From an uncultured Christensenella sp. (GTDB taxonomy: Bacteria > Bacillota > Clostridia > Christensenellales > Borkfalkiaceae): a DNA stretch of 64,000 nt. This document shows, piece by piece, positions 1 to 9,621 of this stretch. A program made the translations under genes and the position numbers. The stretch is from assembly GCA_910579705.1 (NCBI GenBank), contig CAJTUI010000010.1, positions 1-64,000 of the forward strand, in the 5' to 3' direction. The notes under the pieces are model-generated. The model was not told the origin of the DNA, did not search any database, and saw only the letters and a list, made by a program, of their open reading frames with translations. Each line of letters opens with the position of its first letter. Within the stretch, counting starts at the first letter, position 1.

Positions 1-974
1 CTTTAAGAGAATTTAAGCCAAAAACACACGAAATTAAGCAAAAATCAAATAAAATCACATTAAATTCGATAGAAAATGTAGAAACTGTGTTTCAAAGATT
101 TTTGCGAACCAGAAAGTCTTACGGCGTAGTTGAAAAGACAATTACTGCCTATACTTCACATTTTAACGCTTCTGCAAAGCATTTTAATACTAAAAAAGAC
201 ATTAATCAACTCACAAAAGACGATATGGAAAATATGATAATTTCTATGCGTGAGTATGGTTTATCACCTAATACAATAAGAAGCTACACAATTACATTGC
301 GAGCTTTCTTAAATTGGTGCAAACAAGAAGGCTATTCTGTTCCCCCTCTTGCTAAATACAAAGGTGAAGATATTATTAAGGAAACTTATACCGACGAAGA
401 ATTGAAAGTGCTATTAAAAAAGCCCAATTTAAAAAAGGTACGTTTCCCTGAATATCGAACTTGGGTAATAATTAACCTACTTGTAAATTGTGGTTGCCGT
501 GCCTCAACAATAAGAAGCATTGAAATACGGGATTTAGACTTACCAAATAACATAATTCACGCCCGCCACACAAAAAACAAAAAAGCGTTAGTTATTCCCC
601 TATGTTCTGAAATGGTATCTATTATTGAAGAATATTTAAGTATTAGAGGCGGTGAACCCGAAGATTTTTTATTCTGCGATGAATATGGGGGCGAACTTAC
701 CGAAAATGCTTTGCGGTGTAGCGTTAAAAGATTCAACAAAAGCAGAGGCTTAAAAAAGACAAGTATTCATTTGTTCAGACACACTTTTGCTAAAATATAT
801 TTAATTAATTGCGGTGGAAATGCATTCACACTTCAAAAGTTATTAGGTCATAGTACTCTTGATATGACACGGCATTATTGTGAAATTTTTAATGCAGAAA
901 TAGCAAAAGGCTATGATAAGGTTTCACCGCTTACACAACTAAATGCAAAAAGTAAAAAGCTAAAAATGAAGTAA
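1..974 (+). CDS. Tyrosine recombinase/integrase, 5' end outside window
   Basis: This is a phage-type integrase (XerC/D superfamily) that would catalyse site-specific strand exchange. Counting from a GTG at 87, the catalytic set is visible: Arg138 in the CGCRAST segment, a Lys-rich beta hairpin near 163-166, the H228-x-x-R231 box (HLFRHTF), His255 in LLGHS and the nucleophile Tyr264. The N-terminal 80 residues look like the SAM-like core-binding domain. The frame is open from base 3 to 87 with no stop and no good ribosome binding site at the GTG, so the gene most likely starts left of the window. It is intact at its 3' end and is followed by an intrinsic terminator. It lies beside two other integrase fragments, so the area is an integration hotspot or decayed element. 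It could be an element integrase or a XerC-like host protein; the element context favours the former. Confidence 0.85.
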   Translation, partial: LREFKPKTHEIKQKSNKITLNSIENVETVFQRFLRTRKSYGVVEKTITAYTSHFNASAKHFNTKKDINQLTKDDMENMIISMREYGLSPNTIRSYTITLRAFLNWCKQEGYSVPPLAKYKGEDIIKETYTDEELKVLLKKPNLKKVRFPEYRTWVIINLLVNCGCRASTIRSIEIRDLDLPNNIIHARHTKNKKALVIPLCSEMVSIIEEYLSIRGGEPEDFLFCDEYGGELTENALRCSVKRFNKSRGLKKTSIHLFRHTFAKIYLINCGGNAFTLQKLLGHSTLDMTRHYCEIFNAEIAKGYDKVSPLTQLNAKSKKLKMK

Positions 975-1106
975 TTACAATCTTTATAAACTATTCAAGA
1001 ACGGTCAAAAACAAGCTTCAAGAAGAACCTCGTCTTGTATGGTATCGTGAACCGATTATTTCAGCTTTGTTGAATAACGGTGATAAAACTCAATAAAATC
1101 AGCATT

Positions 1107-1152
1107 AAAACAAGGTAAAATCAATGATTTTGCCTTGTTTTTCTATTTTTTT
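1107..1152 (+). terminator. Intrinsic terminator after integrase
   Basis: A nearly perfect inverted repeat (AAACAAGG.AAAATCA against its complement, one G-T position) is followed by a T-rich tract. The interval 975-1106 before it holds an open frame without a start (ending at the TAA near 1097) that may be a gene remnant; nothing else is evident there. No promoter was identified between this terminator and the gene starting at 1239. Confidence 0.7.
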
Positions 1153-1238
1153 GTGTGATCAATTTCACAGTTTTTAAACAATATCAAATTTACCATTTTT
1201 AAAATTCACAGTAAAATCACAAAAAGGAGTGCATTCTT

Positions 1239-1830
1239 ATGTCAAAAATCAATAATTCAGGTGTATTTCAGTTACCTAATGGCTTTTGGGCTTTCCGTTT
1301 CAGAATTACCATAAATGGCAGAATAATTGATACAAGAAAAACAAAAGACGAATTCGGTAATCTTCTCAAAACAAAACAGAGCGCAACCAAAGCAAGGGAA
1401 ACAGCAATACGCACAGCACACCTGAACAGCAACAAGAAAGAAAAACCCCGAATGACAGTTAAAGAAATCTATAAAGAATACTGTCAATCAGGCAGAACGG
1501 GCAAAGCCTACGCTACTATCAAAAAGCAAGACAGCCTATGGAAAAACCATTTAGAAAGTAAATTCGGGAAACGCTACATAGACGATATATGCGTATCAGA
1601 AATCACCGACTACCTTTCCCACCTCTACTATGACGAGGGCAGAGCCTTTAAGTATGTAGAGAGCTTTTTGAAAATGTTTTATCTAATCTTCGGGCAAGCC
1701 TATTCAAGAAATTATCTTGACATTGAAATTTACAATACTTTATGTGTAAACAAAAGCACAAAAATTTCTATGCCTAAAATGAAGATTGACGAAGATACTG
1801 ATATTGTAGTTTTCAATCAGAGCGAATTAT
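1239..1830 (+). pseudogene. Integrase fragment, N-terminal half (Tn916-Int-like), truncated
   Basis: The protein begins with a good AAGGAG box 8 bases before ATG. Its first about 70 residues resemble the AP2-like arm-binding domain of Tn916-family integrases (GVFQLPNGFWAFRFRITING). A SAM-like core-binding domain follows at about 75-170 (TVKEIYKEYCQSGRTGKAYATIKKQ...). The catalytic domain with the R-H-x-x-R-H-Y set is absent. The frame formally continues to 1934, but everything after about base 1830 (residue 197 on) is the antisense of the neighbouring minus-strand integrase fragment, so those C-terminal residues are not real protein. I infer a deletion or recombination that joined two element integrases. 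The product, if made, could bind DNA but not recombine it. Confidence 0.75.
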
Positions 1831-2150
1831 CTTATTTCATAATTCCAAGTGTTCTTACCGCTTTTTCTTTTACGGATACGAGCTGTACAGCCCTGTGTTC
1901 TGAATTCTTTTCTGAATGTTTTAGGCATAATTGAAATCTCCTTTTCGGTAAATTTCAAAAGTATCCCGCTTTTATCTTGTTCCTGTTTAACTTCATTGGA
2001 ATTCCCTTTTGTTAGAAGCGACTGCAACGTGTCATAAGTTATACTGTCCGATGCGGTTTGCAACATCAGTCTTACTGCCTCGTCCCGCTTTTCACTGTCT
2101 GGAATTTCCTTTAAAATTTCTAAAAGTTTTTGTAATTCTAAATAATTCAA
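1827..2150 (-). pseudogene. Integrase fragment, N-terminal domain of a second family
   Basis: About 107 residues from a TTG start. The last third (KFTEKEISIMPKTFRKEF, then GCTARIRKR and GKNTWNYEIR) matches the N-terminal segment of tyrosine integrases common in Clostridia conjugative elements, which normally continue with YRRNG and some 250 more residues. The frame stops at the junction with the plus-strand fragment, so the core and catalytic domains are lost. A 13-codon ORF with a strong AAAAGGAGG box (ATG at 2214, stop at 2173) lies just upstream and may be a leader peptide or another remnant. Fragment status is supported by the abrupt end at the conserved NYEIR motif. Confidence 0.65.
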
Positions 2151-2241
2151 GTATCCTTATTCATACAGGCTTTTATCTGTCCTTATAGCTTTGAATACTA
2201 TGTTCTCTTTCCATCGCGTTTTCCTCCTTTTGCGATAAATT

Positions 2242-2448
2242 TTATGTTTTCTTATATTGTTCTTTAAGCGCTTCCCATCCCGTATAGATGAGTTGCACTT
2301 TTGTTATGTGATTTTCTTTAAGGAACTTGTTCAGCTTCTCAAAGTCCTCACGGTTCATAGAGGTTCCCCAAACAGCGTGTGCCACCTTGCGTTCCTCCTT
2401 ATGCTTGTCCTCGTATCTCTTGTCAATTTCCGATTTAGGCGTTCTCAT
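2242..2448 (-). CDS. Small hypothetical protein of mobile-element type
   Basis: A 68-residue, highly charged protein (MRTPKSEIDKRYEDKHKEER... with a C-terminal LIYTGWEALKEQYKK). It has a convincing GGAGG box 7 bases before its ATG, which argues that it is a real gene. The composition and the position upstream of an integrase fragment on the same strand fit the small accessory proteins found beside integrases of conjugative elements in Clostridia. It has no membrane segment or catalytic motif I can see. It may be a small DNA-binding or regulatory protein, but its role is not known to me. Confidence 0.55.
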   Translation of the reverse strand: MRTPKSEIDKRYEDKHKEERKVAHAVWGTSMNREDFEKLNKFLKENHITKVQLIYTGWEALKEQYKKT

Positions 2449-2969
2449 ACAGCTTCCTCCGTGTAAATTAACTCTTGCAAAATTTCTTCTTCTATTGCGT
2501 ATTGCAAAGATGTAAGCCTGCGGTAACGACAGCTTGCAAGTCGCTGATTAACTCATAAGCACCACCTATCTATTTCAATTTTTGTGTAAATCTCTCATAT
2601 TAACATAGTAACAAAATATTGTTGACGTATACTGTCATATATATTTTAATTTTGTCTGCTTTTGCCGAAAATTTCTTGTAGAAAAATTGTCCCTACACGT
2701 ATTATAGAGTTGCTTATAAACAGCACTCTTTTTTTAATTTTTATTGATTATATTCGCAGAGTAGCTACCTGCGATATAATAGACTCAGCCTCTGCAGATT
2801 TGTCTTCCCCTCATACGGCTTTGACTGGTTCTCTTGTTTCAAAACCGCAAATCCTTGTCTTTAACGGTAATCAGCTGTTTAGCGCTTTGACGTTTTGATT
2901 TACGTGTTTACGCTGACTTCGATTTTGCGGGCAAATGCACGAGCCAATTTTACCTTAGGAGGTTTTTCT
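2449..2969. other. Gene-poor interval including noncoding left end of IS110 element
   Basis: No convincing gene is seen from 2449 to 2969. The first part (to about 2640) contains stops in all frames and may be element remnant. The part from about 2640 to 2969 lies directly before the IS110-type transposase. In the IS110 subgroup this left noncoding end is known to be transcribed as a structured bridge RNA that specifies donor and target; here it is 300 bases long with several short inverted segments. A 78-codon open frame at 2662-2898 lacks a ribosome binding site and protein-like composition and is not called as a gene. The exact element end is not determined. Confidence 0.4.
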
Positions 2970-3902
2970 ATGTTTTATGTCGGCATTGATATTTCCAAGT
3001 TAAAGCACGACTGCATTATTCTTGATGACTCTACTAAAGTTGTCGTCCCAACATTTTCGTTTCCAAACAATGCTTCAGGCTTTGATTTGCTTCTCAATGC
3101 TATGTCTCAATTCGATAAAGAATCCTTAAAAATTGGATTCGAAGCAATCAGACACTATGGTGCAAACCTTAAAAATTTCCTGTACAAGAACGGCTATTCT
3201 TTTGCGGAAATTAATCCGATGCTTATTCACAACTTCTCCAAACAAAAATCTTTACGCAGAACAAAAACCGATTCAGTTGACGCTAAGAAAATTGCAACTT
3301 TTATTCTGCAAGAAGGAAGCAGTATTTCTTCAATTCTTCCGTATAGCATTTCGGAATTGAAAGCTCTTTGCCGTTTTAGGTTTTGCCTTATGAATCAGCG
3401 AAAGCTATATTTGCTACGGCTCAATAATATACTCGACCAAATTTTTTCCAAGTTTTACTCGCTATTTGAAACTAAGTTGACCGTAACAGCATTCTATATC
3501 ATTTCTCATTATGGTTCTGTTCAATCTATTGCCACGCTGAACTCGCGCTCTTACGAAGTTTTAAGGCGAGTTTCGAGAAACAATTTTTCTCTTTCTCAAT
3601 TCGTTCGTATGAGGCATTTAGCCAAAAATACTGTGGGAATACAGAGTGAAATTCTCAACTATGAAATGAAAACTGTATTGTCTCTTCTCACTGATGTAAC
3701 AGAGAAAATTGAATATACAGAAAAGATGATTACTAAGGCAATTTCCAAACTGAATCCGCCCACTCTTTCAATTAAGGGAGTAAGCGCTATTTCCGCTGCA
3801 ATTATCCTTACGGAATACGGTGACGTAAACCGTTTTTCTTCTCCGAACGCAATGTTGTCTTTTGCTGGACTTGAAGCCATATTCTATATGCATAAACCTT
3901 GA
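2970..3902 (+). pseudogene. IS110-family transposase, 3' truncated
   Basis: DEDD-type transposase of the IS110 family. The start is the ATG at 2970 behind TTAGGAGG, not an earlier open codon at 2895. The N-terminal RuvC-like domain is clear: MFYVGIDISK with the first Asp, then FEAIRHYG with the second acidic residue, and RRTKTDSVDAKKIA with the DxxDA motif typical of the family. The C-terminal transposase_20 domain begins normally (LSIKGVSAISAAIILTEYGD, then FSSPNAMLSFAGLE) but breaks off after about 303 residues, where the family continues with a G-x-S-x-x-G-x-x-S-K-x-G region containing the catalytic Ser. The final residues IFYMHKP are unrelated. The total is about 310 residues against roughly 400 normally, so the element is probably immobile. 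Confidence 0.8.
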
Positions 3903-4075
3903 AAATACTTAATATTTACCTATTATTTAGTTGTTTCATGCGGAAATTTAATGATTTTATACATTATGTACCAATCGTGTGCCAAACTAACCGACACAAG
4001 ATTTCGACCGAGTTTAAAGCCGCGACTTCAAAGTCGCGGCTTCATTACTTTAATGCTACATTAGAGAATTATTAT
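3903..4075. other. Junction region after truncated IS110, with GC-rich hairpin
   Basis: No gene is seen. A 12-bp perfect inverted repeat (AAGCCGCGACTT, two-base centre) lies at 4017-4042, just downstream of the sugar operon on the minus strand. It may terminate that operon, although the T tract is poor, or may be the subterminal hairpin of another insertion sequence that broke the IS110 gene. The short plus-strand open frame at 3899-4141 has no ribosome binding site and is not called. Confidence 0.5.
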
Positions 4076-6016
4076 TTACTTTACGAATACAAATACATCG
4101 TAAGGCATTGTATTAACCCTTCCGCAAAACGGCTTGCCTGATATCAGGTCGGTATAATCTCCGTCTAAAACTATAAATCCGTCTTTATTTTCTATCTCTG
4201 CCGCTATTATTCCGCAAAAGCCGCCGCTACGCTCGACAAGCACGATATTGTCGCTCGCTTCGGCTATGGGTTTTCTGTTTACAAGTTTTAATAAATCTCT
4301 TTCGGGAATAACGCTTCCGACAAGAATAACCTTACCTTTCCCCACTGACCTTTCGGTTATGACCGAAAACGGCGCAAATTCGCCTTTAGAATAAGTTGCG
4401 AGGCTTTTTGTTCCATCTTTACATTCATATGCGTCGAAACAACCACCGACGGAGCACGTTTCTCCGTCGTTCCATTTCGCTTTAAACACGTCATTATCTA
4501 TCGGCTTTTGATACTTTGTATATACTCCCGCAAGTTCTTCCAAAAAACCGTACGGGGCATCCGTATACTTGCTTACGTTACCGTTCATAATATCCGTCAT
4601 CGGTCCGACTATCCAAGTTCCGCCCTGCTTTACCCAATTCATAATGCGAGTTTTAAAACCGTTTTCGTCCGCCGTAGAAAGGAAGGGCGAAATTACTACC
4701 TCGTAATTGTCCAGACCGTGCAGTGTGTCAATGACATCTGTGTTGTAATGGCGAAACGCACTATGATATTTATCAATAATTGTTTGGCGGTAATCGAAAT
4801 TTTTAACGAGCGGCGCAACTTTAAAGTTGATTGCCGAAGTCGAGGAAAAATGCAATGCAATTTTACTCTCGATTTTTGTACCGTTAAGAAGTTTTTCACA
4901 CTTTTTTAAATCATCGGCAGCCCTTTTTACCTCTTCCGTTACCCTGTAACTTCTGCCAGCCGAAGAGAACAGTGCGCCGTGTCCGAGTTCGTGCCCGTTT
5001 GGATGAGTACGGAAGAGCCAATACAAATTCATTTCCGCACCCTTTGCAAACGGTAACCAAGTATTGACGTAACAGTTTCCCTCGGGACGGTAACCGTTAT
5101 CGGCATATTCGCTCCCGTTCCAGCCGACCTGCGTTTCCGTTACCCAAAAAGGTTTATCTTTTACGCAACGCAAAAAGTCGTAGGCAAACGCGTTGGTATA
5201 CAGTCTGTCTGCAACATCGTAATGATTATACTGCACAACGTCGAGCTTTTTATTTATGGCATAATAGTCCAATAAATCGTCGGGCATCATGTCCGTGCCT
5301 ATATTTGTACAACCGTATTTCCGCAAAATTTCCGTTTGTTCGTCAACATACGAGAATATAAGACTGCATTGGTAATCCCACCACGCCTTTCTGAGCGACG
5401 GATGCCTCCACTCGTCGGGATACGGCGGCTGCACGTCGTCAAACGATTTATACTCCAACGACCAGCGCGTCAGTCCCCAAGCCTTGTTTAATTTCTCCGG
5501 TGTACCGAATTTGTTTTTAAGAAACTTTCTGAATCCCTTTTTACAGCTTTCGCAATAGCAACCGTCTTGATAGGGAAAGAGCTCGTTATCTATTTGCCAA
5601 CCTAAAATTGCCTCATCCCCTGCAAAAGTTTTTGCCATCTCTTCGACTATAAGCGCATTCTTTTCGCGGGCGACGGAAGAGGATTTGCAAACGTGGCAGC
5701 GGCTTGATACGTTTTGTCTTTGGTTATCGGGCGTCACCCTGCGCATTTGGGGATATTTGTCCAACATCCACCTCGGCGGGGTGCAAGTGGGCGTGCACAT
5801 CACTGTATAAATTCCGTTTTCGTAAAGTTTTTTCACTACCTTTTTAAGCCAGGAAAAATCGAATTTGCCCTCTTCGGGTTCCATTTTCCCCCAGGCAAAT
5901 TCGCCGACGCGCAAACAGTTTATACCTAACTCCTTGCAACGCGCTATATCTTTATTTATCTCGGCCTCTTCCCACATTTCAGGGTAATATGCCGCGCCTA
6001 TAAATAAACTTTTCAT
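4076..6016 (-). CDS. Beta-galactosidase, GH42 family, cytoplasmic
   Basis: 646 residues, typical for GH42, and without a signal peptide. It would hydrolyse terminal beta-galactosides from imported oligosaccharides. The (beta/alpha)8 domain starts immediately (YYPEMW, then RVGEFAW). The acid/base is Glu145 in GWQIDNE and the nucleophile is Glu294 in FWVTETQ. Cys107, Cys110, Cys153, Cys155 and Cys158 form the zinc cluster seen in many GH42 enzymes. A trimerisation domain (about 390-590, YEVVISPFLSTADENG) and a small beta domain follow. It is the last gene of the long minus-strand sugar operon, 23 bases after the GH31 gene. Other beta-linked pentosides are possible substrates. Confidence 0.92.
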   Translation of the reverse strand: MKSLFIGAAYYPEMWEEAEINKDIARCKELGINCLRVGEFAWGKMEPEEGKFDFSWLKKVVKKLYENGIYTVMCTPTCTPPRWMLDKYPQMRRVTPDNQRQNVSSRCHVCKSSSVAREKNALIVEEMAKTFAGDEAILGWQIDNELFPYQDGCYCESCKKGFRKFLKNKFGTPEKLNKAWGLTRWSLEYKSFDDVQPPYPDEWRHPSLRKAWWDYQCSLIFSYVDEQTEILRKYGCTNIGTDMMPDDLLDYYAINKKLDVVQYNHYDVADRLYTNAFAYDFLRCVKDKPFWVTETQVGWNGSEYADNGYRPEGNCYVNTWLPFAKGAEMNLYWLFRTHPNGHELGHGALFSSAGRSYRVTEEVKRAADDLKKCEKLLNGTKIESKIALHFSSTSAINFKVAPLVKNFDYRQTIIDKYHSAFRHYNTDVIDTLHGLDNYEVVISPFLSTADENGFKTRIMNWVKQGGTWIVGPMTDIMNGNVSKYTDAPYGFLEELAGVYTKYQKPIDNDVFKAKWNDGETCSVGGCFDAYECKDGTKSLATYSKGEFAPFSVITERSVGKGKVILVGSVIPERDLLKLVNRKPIAEASDNIVLVERSGGFCGIIAAEIENKDGFIVLDGDYTDLISGKPFCGRVNTMPYDVFVFVK

Positions 6017-6039
6017 AACAACCGCTCTCCATTTATAAT

Positions 6040-8547
6040 TTAGTCCAGTATAAATTTTATTTCGTAATTTTCGTCCGAACGAACTATAAGTTTAAAAATT
6101 ACAGTATCCGAATCGGGCGCAACTTTTGCAGTGTTAAGCGGAAATATTGACGAATCTCTTTTTTCTGTTTCAAATAAAGCGTCTTTACCGTTGACCGTAA
6201 CCCGGCTTATTTTTTCACTGTTTAATAAATGAACCTTAAAATTAATTTCGCGTTCCGCAAAACATTTTTCGCCTTTAAAACTGCCCTCCGCTTTGTAAAG
6301 ACTGACTACGTATGCGTTGCACTGCTTACAATATTCCGCGGCGAAACGGCTCTTTCTGAACCGTCCGAGTTTGTAAGCAGTAGTTTCGCCGTCATCCTCG
6401 TATAAATATCCTCTGTCGGTTGACTGTTTATCGGGATAAAAATCGTAAACGAGCTTATCCCATTTTTGTTCTTTTGTGTTCTTTGCCTCATAAGCAAGCG
6501 GAATAAGCGCACCTAACCGAATAAAGAGCGGCATTTCGCGCAAACCGAAAGCCCTACGCACGCTTTTCCCGCCGTTATACACTTTTCCGCCGAACACGTC
6601 CAGCCACCTTCCCGCGGGCAGATAAATTTCGGTAATGTCGTCACAATCGACGTCGCAATAAAGCCCTATAGCAGCTTCGCCGTCCGCCTGGAAATATTCT
6701 ATTTCGATGGAGTGCTCTATATCCTTTTGAACTGTTCCCAACGGGAAATACATTGCGGGGTGGGTAGTCTTATCCTCGTGTATCTTTACGCCGTCAATCC
6801 ATACCGTAGCCCCGTCGTCGCTCCGCAATACAAGTACTTTATCTTTATTGAATTTGACAGTTGTTTTAAAACGCGCGGAAAAATTGTACACGGGCACGCC
6901 CTTTTCCGGCGAAACGTGCGCAAGATTAATATCGAGTTTTTGATACTCGGCTGTCGCAATCGGTTCACCTTTCAGCTCTCTGCCGTTATAGTAAACGGCT
7001 GATATGGGACTCGTAAAATATTTTTCTTCAATTACGTCGAACAAAGCCCCGACAACGGGTTTGATTAATATATCGTTGCCGAGCATATACTCGTCGCTAA
7101 TTTTTAACGCTTTTTTATCTTCAGGATACTCCCATCCCAACGCTTTGAAAATCGGCTCGCCCGTTTCGTAAGCATTATAGGCGTTTTTGTAAATTACGGG
7201 CAGTAATCTATAACGCAAATTGTTATATTCTCTTACAATATTAAGTGTTTCTTCGTCGTAAACCCAAGGCTCACGCGTGCGTTCAACTGAATTAGTGCAG
7301 TGCGGACGGAATACGGGCGAAAGCGCGCCGTACTGCATCCAACGGATAAAAAGCTCTTTATCGGGATTGCCCAAATGACCGCCGCAATCCGAGTTCATAT
7401 AGGGGATAGCGTTGTCTCCGCACTTAATCAAGCTGTCTATTTCCTGTGCAAGGAAATTAGGTAAACTGTCTATATCCCCCGTCCACTGTATGGAATACCT
7501 ATGGCTTGCGCTGTCGGTTATGCCCGAGTACGTTCCGTTGAAAATATTAACAATGTTGCCCATTATTACGGGACGGCGGTAGACTTCTTTGCTTCCCGCC
7601 TGCTTTTGATAGTGATGACGCGTTATATCTTCGAAAAGATATAACCCCAAAGTTTCGTGAGGCACGTTGAACGATGGTGAAATAAGTTTGGTAAGCCAAT
7701 TCCTGTCGTACCACCAAATATCCAATCCCTTGTCCATTAACGACTGCAAATTTCTTTCCCTGTACTCTATTTCCTCAGGCGCGAAAACCTGAGTTCCGTT
7801 TACGGGTTCGGGGTGGTCGTTAAACATTATTTCCACGCCGTGCTCGTGAGCGTAATCCATAAACCTTTTCATATCGGGGAAAAGTTTTGTATTTATATCG
7901 TAACCCCAGCCGTGCTCACAAGAACGCCAGTCGGTGTCTATTACCATTACGTCCAAAGGCACGTTATGTTTTTCGTAATCCAATATTAGCTGCTTTGCCT
8001 CTTCTTCGGTATAAGCGTAATATTTGCTGTTCCAACCGCCCAAAACAGAAAGGCGCACCAGCTCCGGCTTGCCCGTAAGCTCTACGTACAGCTTACGCAA
8101 AAACTTTGCATCTTTTTTGCAAAGCAATAAATATACGTCCTGAACGTTTTCCTCTATTTTATATTCGCCTTTTCTATCAACGGAATAACCGCCCTCGGGA
8201 ATAATTATACGTGGCGTGTCGGAAATCGCGAAAACTTCGGGGGTTTTATATAATGAAGGCAGTTCGCCCGAATTTGCAAGTTTTTTATATGTATATACTT
8301 TATTGCCGTTTTTATAAAGGCATACGCCCGCAAGCGATTTTGCGTTTTCGGGTACGTATAATTCATATTCCCCGAAAACTATCGCGCCGTTTTTAAGCGC
8401 GTATGTGACCTTGTTATCGTAATTTGATTTATTCGGAATAAAAAAGGTGTTATCGTTGCAGAACTTTCCTTTTTTACCGTATTCTATGCGTATAATATTT
8501 TCGCTTAAAAACTGTACCCTTACATTACCCGATATTATCTGTTCCAT
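6040..8547 (-). CDS. GH31 alpha-glycosidase (alpha-xylosidase/alpha-glucosidase type)
   Basis: 835 residues, cytoplasmic (no signal). Retaining family 31 enzyme acting on alpha-xylosides or alpha-glucosides. The N-terminal beta-sandwich spans about 1-150. The catalytic barrel contains DVMVIDTDW at about 199, the candidate nucleophile Asp281 in DIWWYD, the conserved TGDID (acid/base candidate Asp358) and NSDCGGH near 385-391. An unusual insertion at about 540-650 (VLVLRSDDGATVWIDGVKI, IEIEYFQADGEAAIGLY) looks like a PA14-type carbohydrate-binding domain, known in some bacterial GH31 enzymes. The C-terminal beta domain has YLPAGRWLDVFGG. The gene sits between the SGNH hydrolase and GH42 with 21-23 base gaps. 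Exact substrate cannot be read from sequence. Confidence 0.9.
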   Translation of the reverse strand: MEQIISGNVRVQFLSENIIRIEYGKKGKFCNDNTFFIPNKSNYDNKVTYALKNGAIVFGEYELYVPENAKSLAGVCLYKNGNKVYTYKKLANSGELPSLYKTPEVFAISDTPRIIIPEGGYSVDRKGEYKIEENVQDVYLLLCKKDAKFLRKLYVELTGKPELVRLSVLGGWNSKYYAYTEEEAKQLILDYEKHNVPLDVMVIDTDWRSCEHGWGYDINTKLFPDMKRFMDYAHEHGVEIMFNDHPEPVNGTQVFAPEEIEYRERNLQSLMDKGLDIWWYDRNWLTKLISPSFNVPHETLGLYLFEDITRHHYQKQAGSKEVYRRPVIMGNIVNIFNGTYSGITDSASHRYSIQWTGDIDSLPNFLAQEIDSLIKCGDNAIPYMNSDCGGHLGNPDKELFIRWMQYGALSPVFRPHCTNSVERTREPWVYDEETLNIVREYNNLRYRLLPVIYKNAYNAYETGEPIFKALGWEYPEDKKALKISDEYMLGNDILIKPVVGALFDVIEEKYFTSPISAVYYNGRELKGEPIATAEYQKLDINLAHVSPEKGVPVYNFSARFKTTVKFNKDKVLVLRSDDGATVWIDGVKIHEDKTTHPAMYFPLGTVQKDIEHSIEIEYFQADGEAAIGLYCDVDCDDITEIYLPAGRWLDVFGGKVYNGGKSVRRAFGLREMPLFIRLGALIPLAYEAKNTKEQKWDKLVYDFYPDKQSTDRGYLYEDDGETTAYKLGRFRKSRFAAEYCKQCNAYVVSLYKAEGSFKGEKCFAEREINFKVHLLNSEKISRVTVNGKDALFETEKRDSSIFPLNTAKVAPDSDTVIFKLIVRSDENYEIKFILD

Positions 8548-8568
8548 ATTCTTTTTCCTTATTAATTA

Positions 8569-9615
8569 TTACAGAAAACTCTTTAAAAATTCGCGAAAGA
8601 TACCGTATCCGTATTCGTTGGGGTGAACGCCGTCGCAATGAAAACAGCTTTCACTGCTTTCCGCAATGAGTCCGTTCCAATCCACAACTTTAACCCCGAA
8701 CTGTTCCGCCGAATTTTCAAGCGTTTTGTTAAACCTGTCTTCCAACTCTTTAAGCTCGCCGAAATTGGGCGCATGTACCGTTTTTATAACATATATCTGC
8801 GCTTCGGGGAAAATCTTCTTTGTGAGCTTCAAAAATTCAATATAATGCTCAAATGTACTTACATCGTTTCTGTTCGAGTGCAAATCGTTAAAGCCGAGGT
8901 TGACTACTATTTTTTTAAACTGCGGCAACACCTTTAAGCGCGGCAGATAATTGCCCCAATCACTAAAAGTAGAACCGCCTATACCCGCGTTTGCGTAGCT
9001 TTCGGGGAAACAGGCGGAAAACTTGTTGACGCCCGCATAGTCCTGCGCCTCGGCAAGCTCGAAATAAGAATCCCCCAAAAACAGCACGTCCGCATTATCG
9101 GCGTTTGTATACATTTCGCATACCCTTTTGATTACGGATTCAGCGTTCATATTTTTCCAATCGCAGAAAAATTCCATTTCGGGCGTATATCCATCTAAAA
9201 GCGGCTCTTTAAATTCGCCCTTGTATTCGCCTATGACTGACAACCCCGAAAAGAAAGCTTTTCTAAAATGAGTGGGGTTACCGTCGGCGCCCTTATAATA
9301 CATTATGCCGTTTCCGTAAATCCAATCCGTTTTTCTGTAATCGAATTTTCCGACGTACTTATAGAGCACGTCCGAGGATACTGCCCCGCACGAACTTAGA
9401 GTTGACAGCGTAAAATCTTGCTGACCGTAACCGAGTTTTTCGAAGTTTTTTCCGTCGTAATATATCTCGCCCGAATAAACAGAACCCTCGCCGTATTTTA
9501 TTTGGCCGAAGCCCTTGCATGGCTTGCCCTTTTTAAATTCGCCTTCGGGCACGAAATACCATATGCCAGCGGAGTTGGTTTTGAAACTATCGAAAATTTT
9601 AATATTTTTGTTCAT
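8569..9615 (-). CDS. SGNH/GDSL hydrolase with MORN-like N-terminal domain
   Basis: 348 residues with no signal peptide. The C-terminal half is an SGNH esterase: block I FLGDSY with the nucleophile Ser183, the GIGGS Gly block at 211-215, block III NLGFNDLH with Asn243, and block V DGVHP with Asp328 and His331. The first about 150 residues have repeated G-x-G-x-x-x-Y segments (KGFGQIKYGEGSVYSGEIYY, then GYGQQDF, then GNGIMYY) reminiscent of MORN repeats. A deacetylase acting on O-acetylated sugars is a sensible guess given the neighbours, but a broader esterase cannot be excluded. It lies 6 bases after the GH3 gene in the same operon. Confidence 0.82.
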   Translation of the reverse strand: MNKNIKIFDSFKTNSAGIWYFVPEGEFKKGKPCKGFGQIKYGEGSVYSGEIYYDGKNFEKLGYGQQDFTLSTLSSCGAVSSDVLYKYVGKFDYRKTDWIYGNGIMYYKGADGNPTHFRKAFFSGLSVIGEYKGEFKEPLLDGYTPEMEFFCDWKNMNAESVIKRVCEMYTNADNADVLFLGDSYFELAEAQDYAGVNKFSACFPESYANAGIGGSTFSDWGNYLPRLKVLPQFKKIVVNLGFNDLHSNRNDVSTFEHYIEFLKLTKKIFPEAQIYVIKTVHAPNFGELKELEDRFNKTLENSAEQFGVKVVDWNGLIAESSESCFHCDGVHPNEYGYGIFREFLKSFL

Positions 9616-9621
9616 AGTATT

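Noticed and set aside
2662..2898. A 78-codon frame upstream of the IS110 transposase
   Set aside because: No ribosome binding site, no domain, and it lies where IS110 elements have noncoding sequence.
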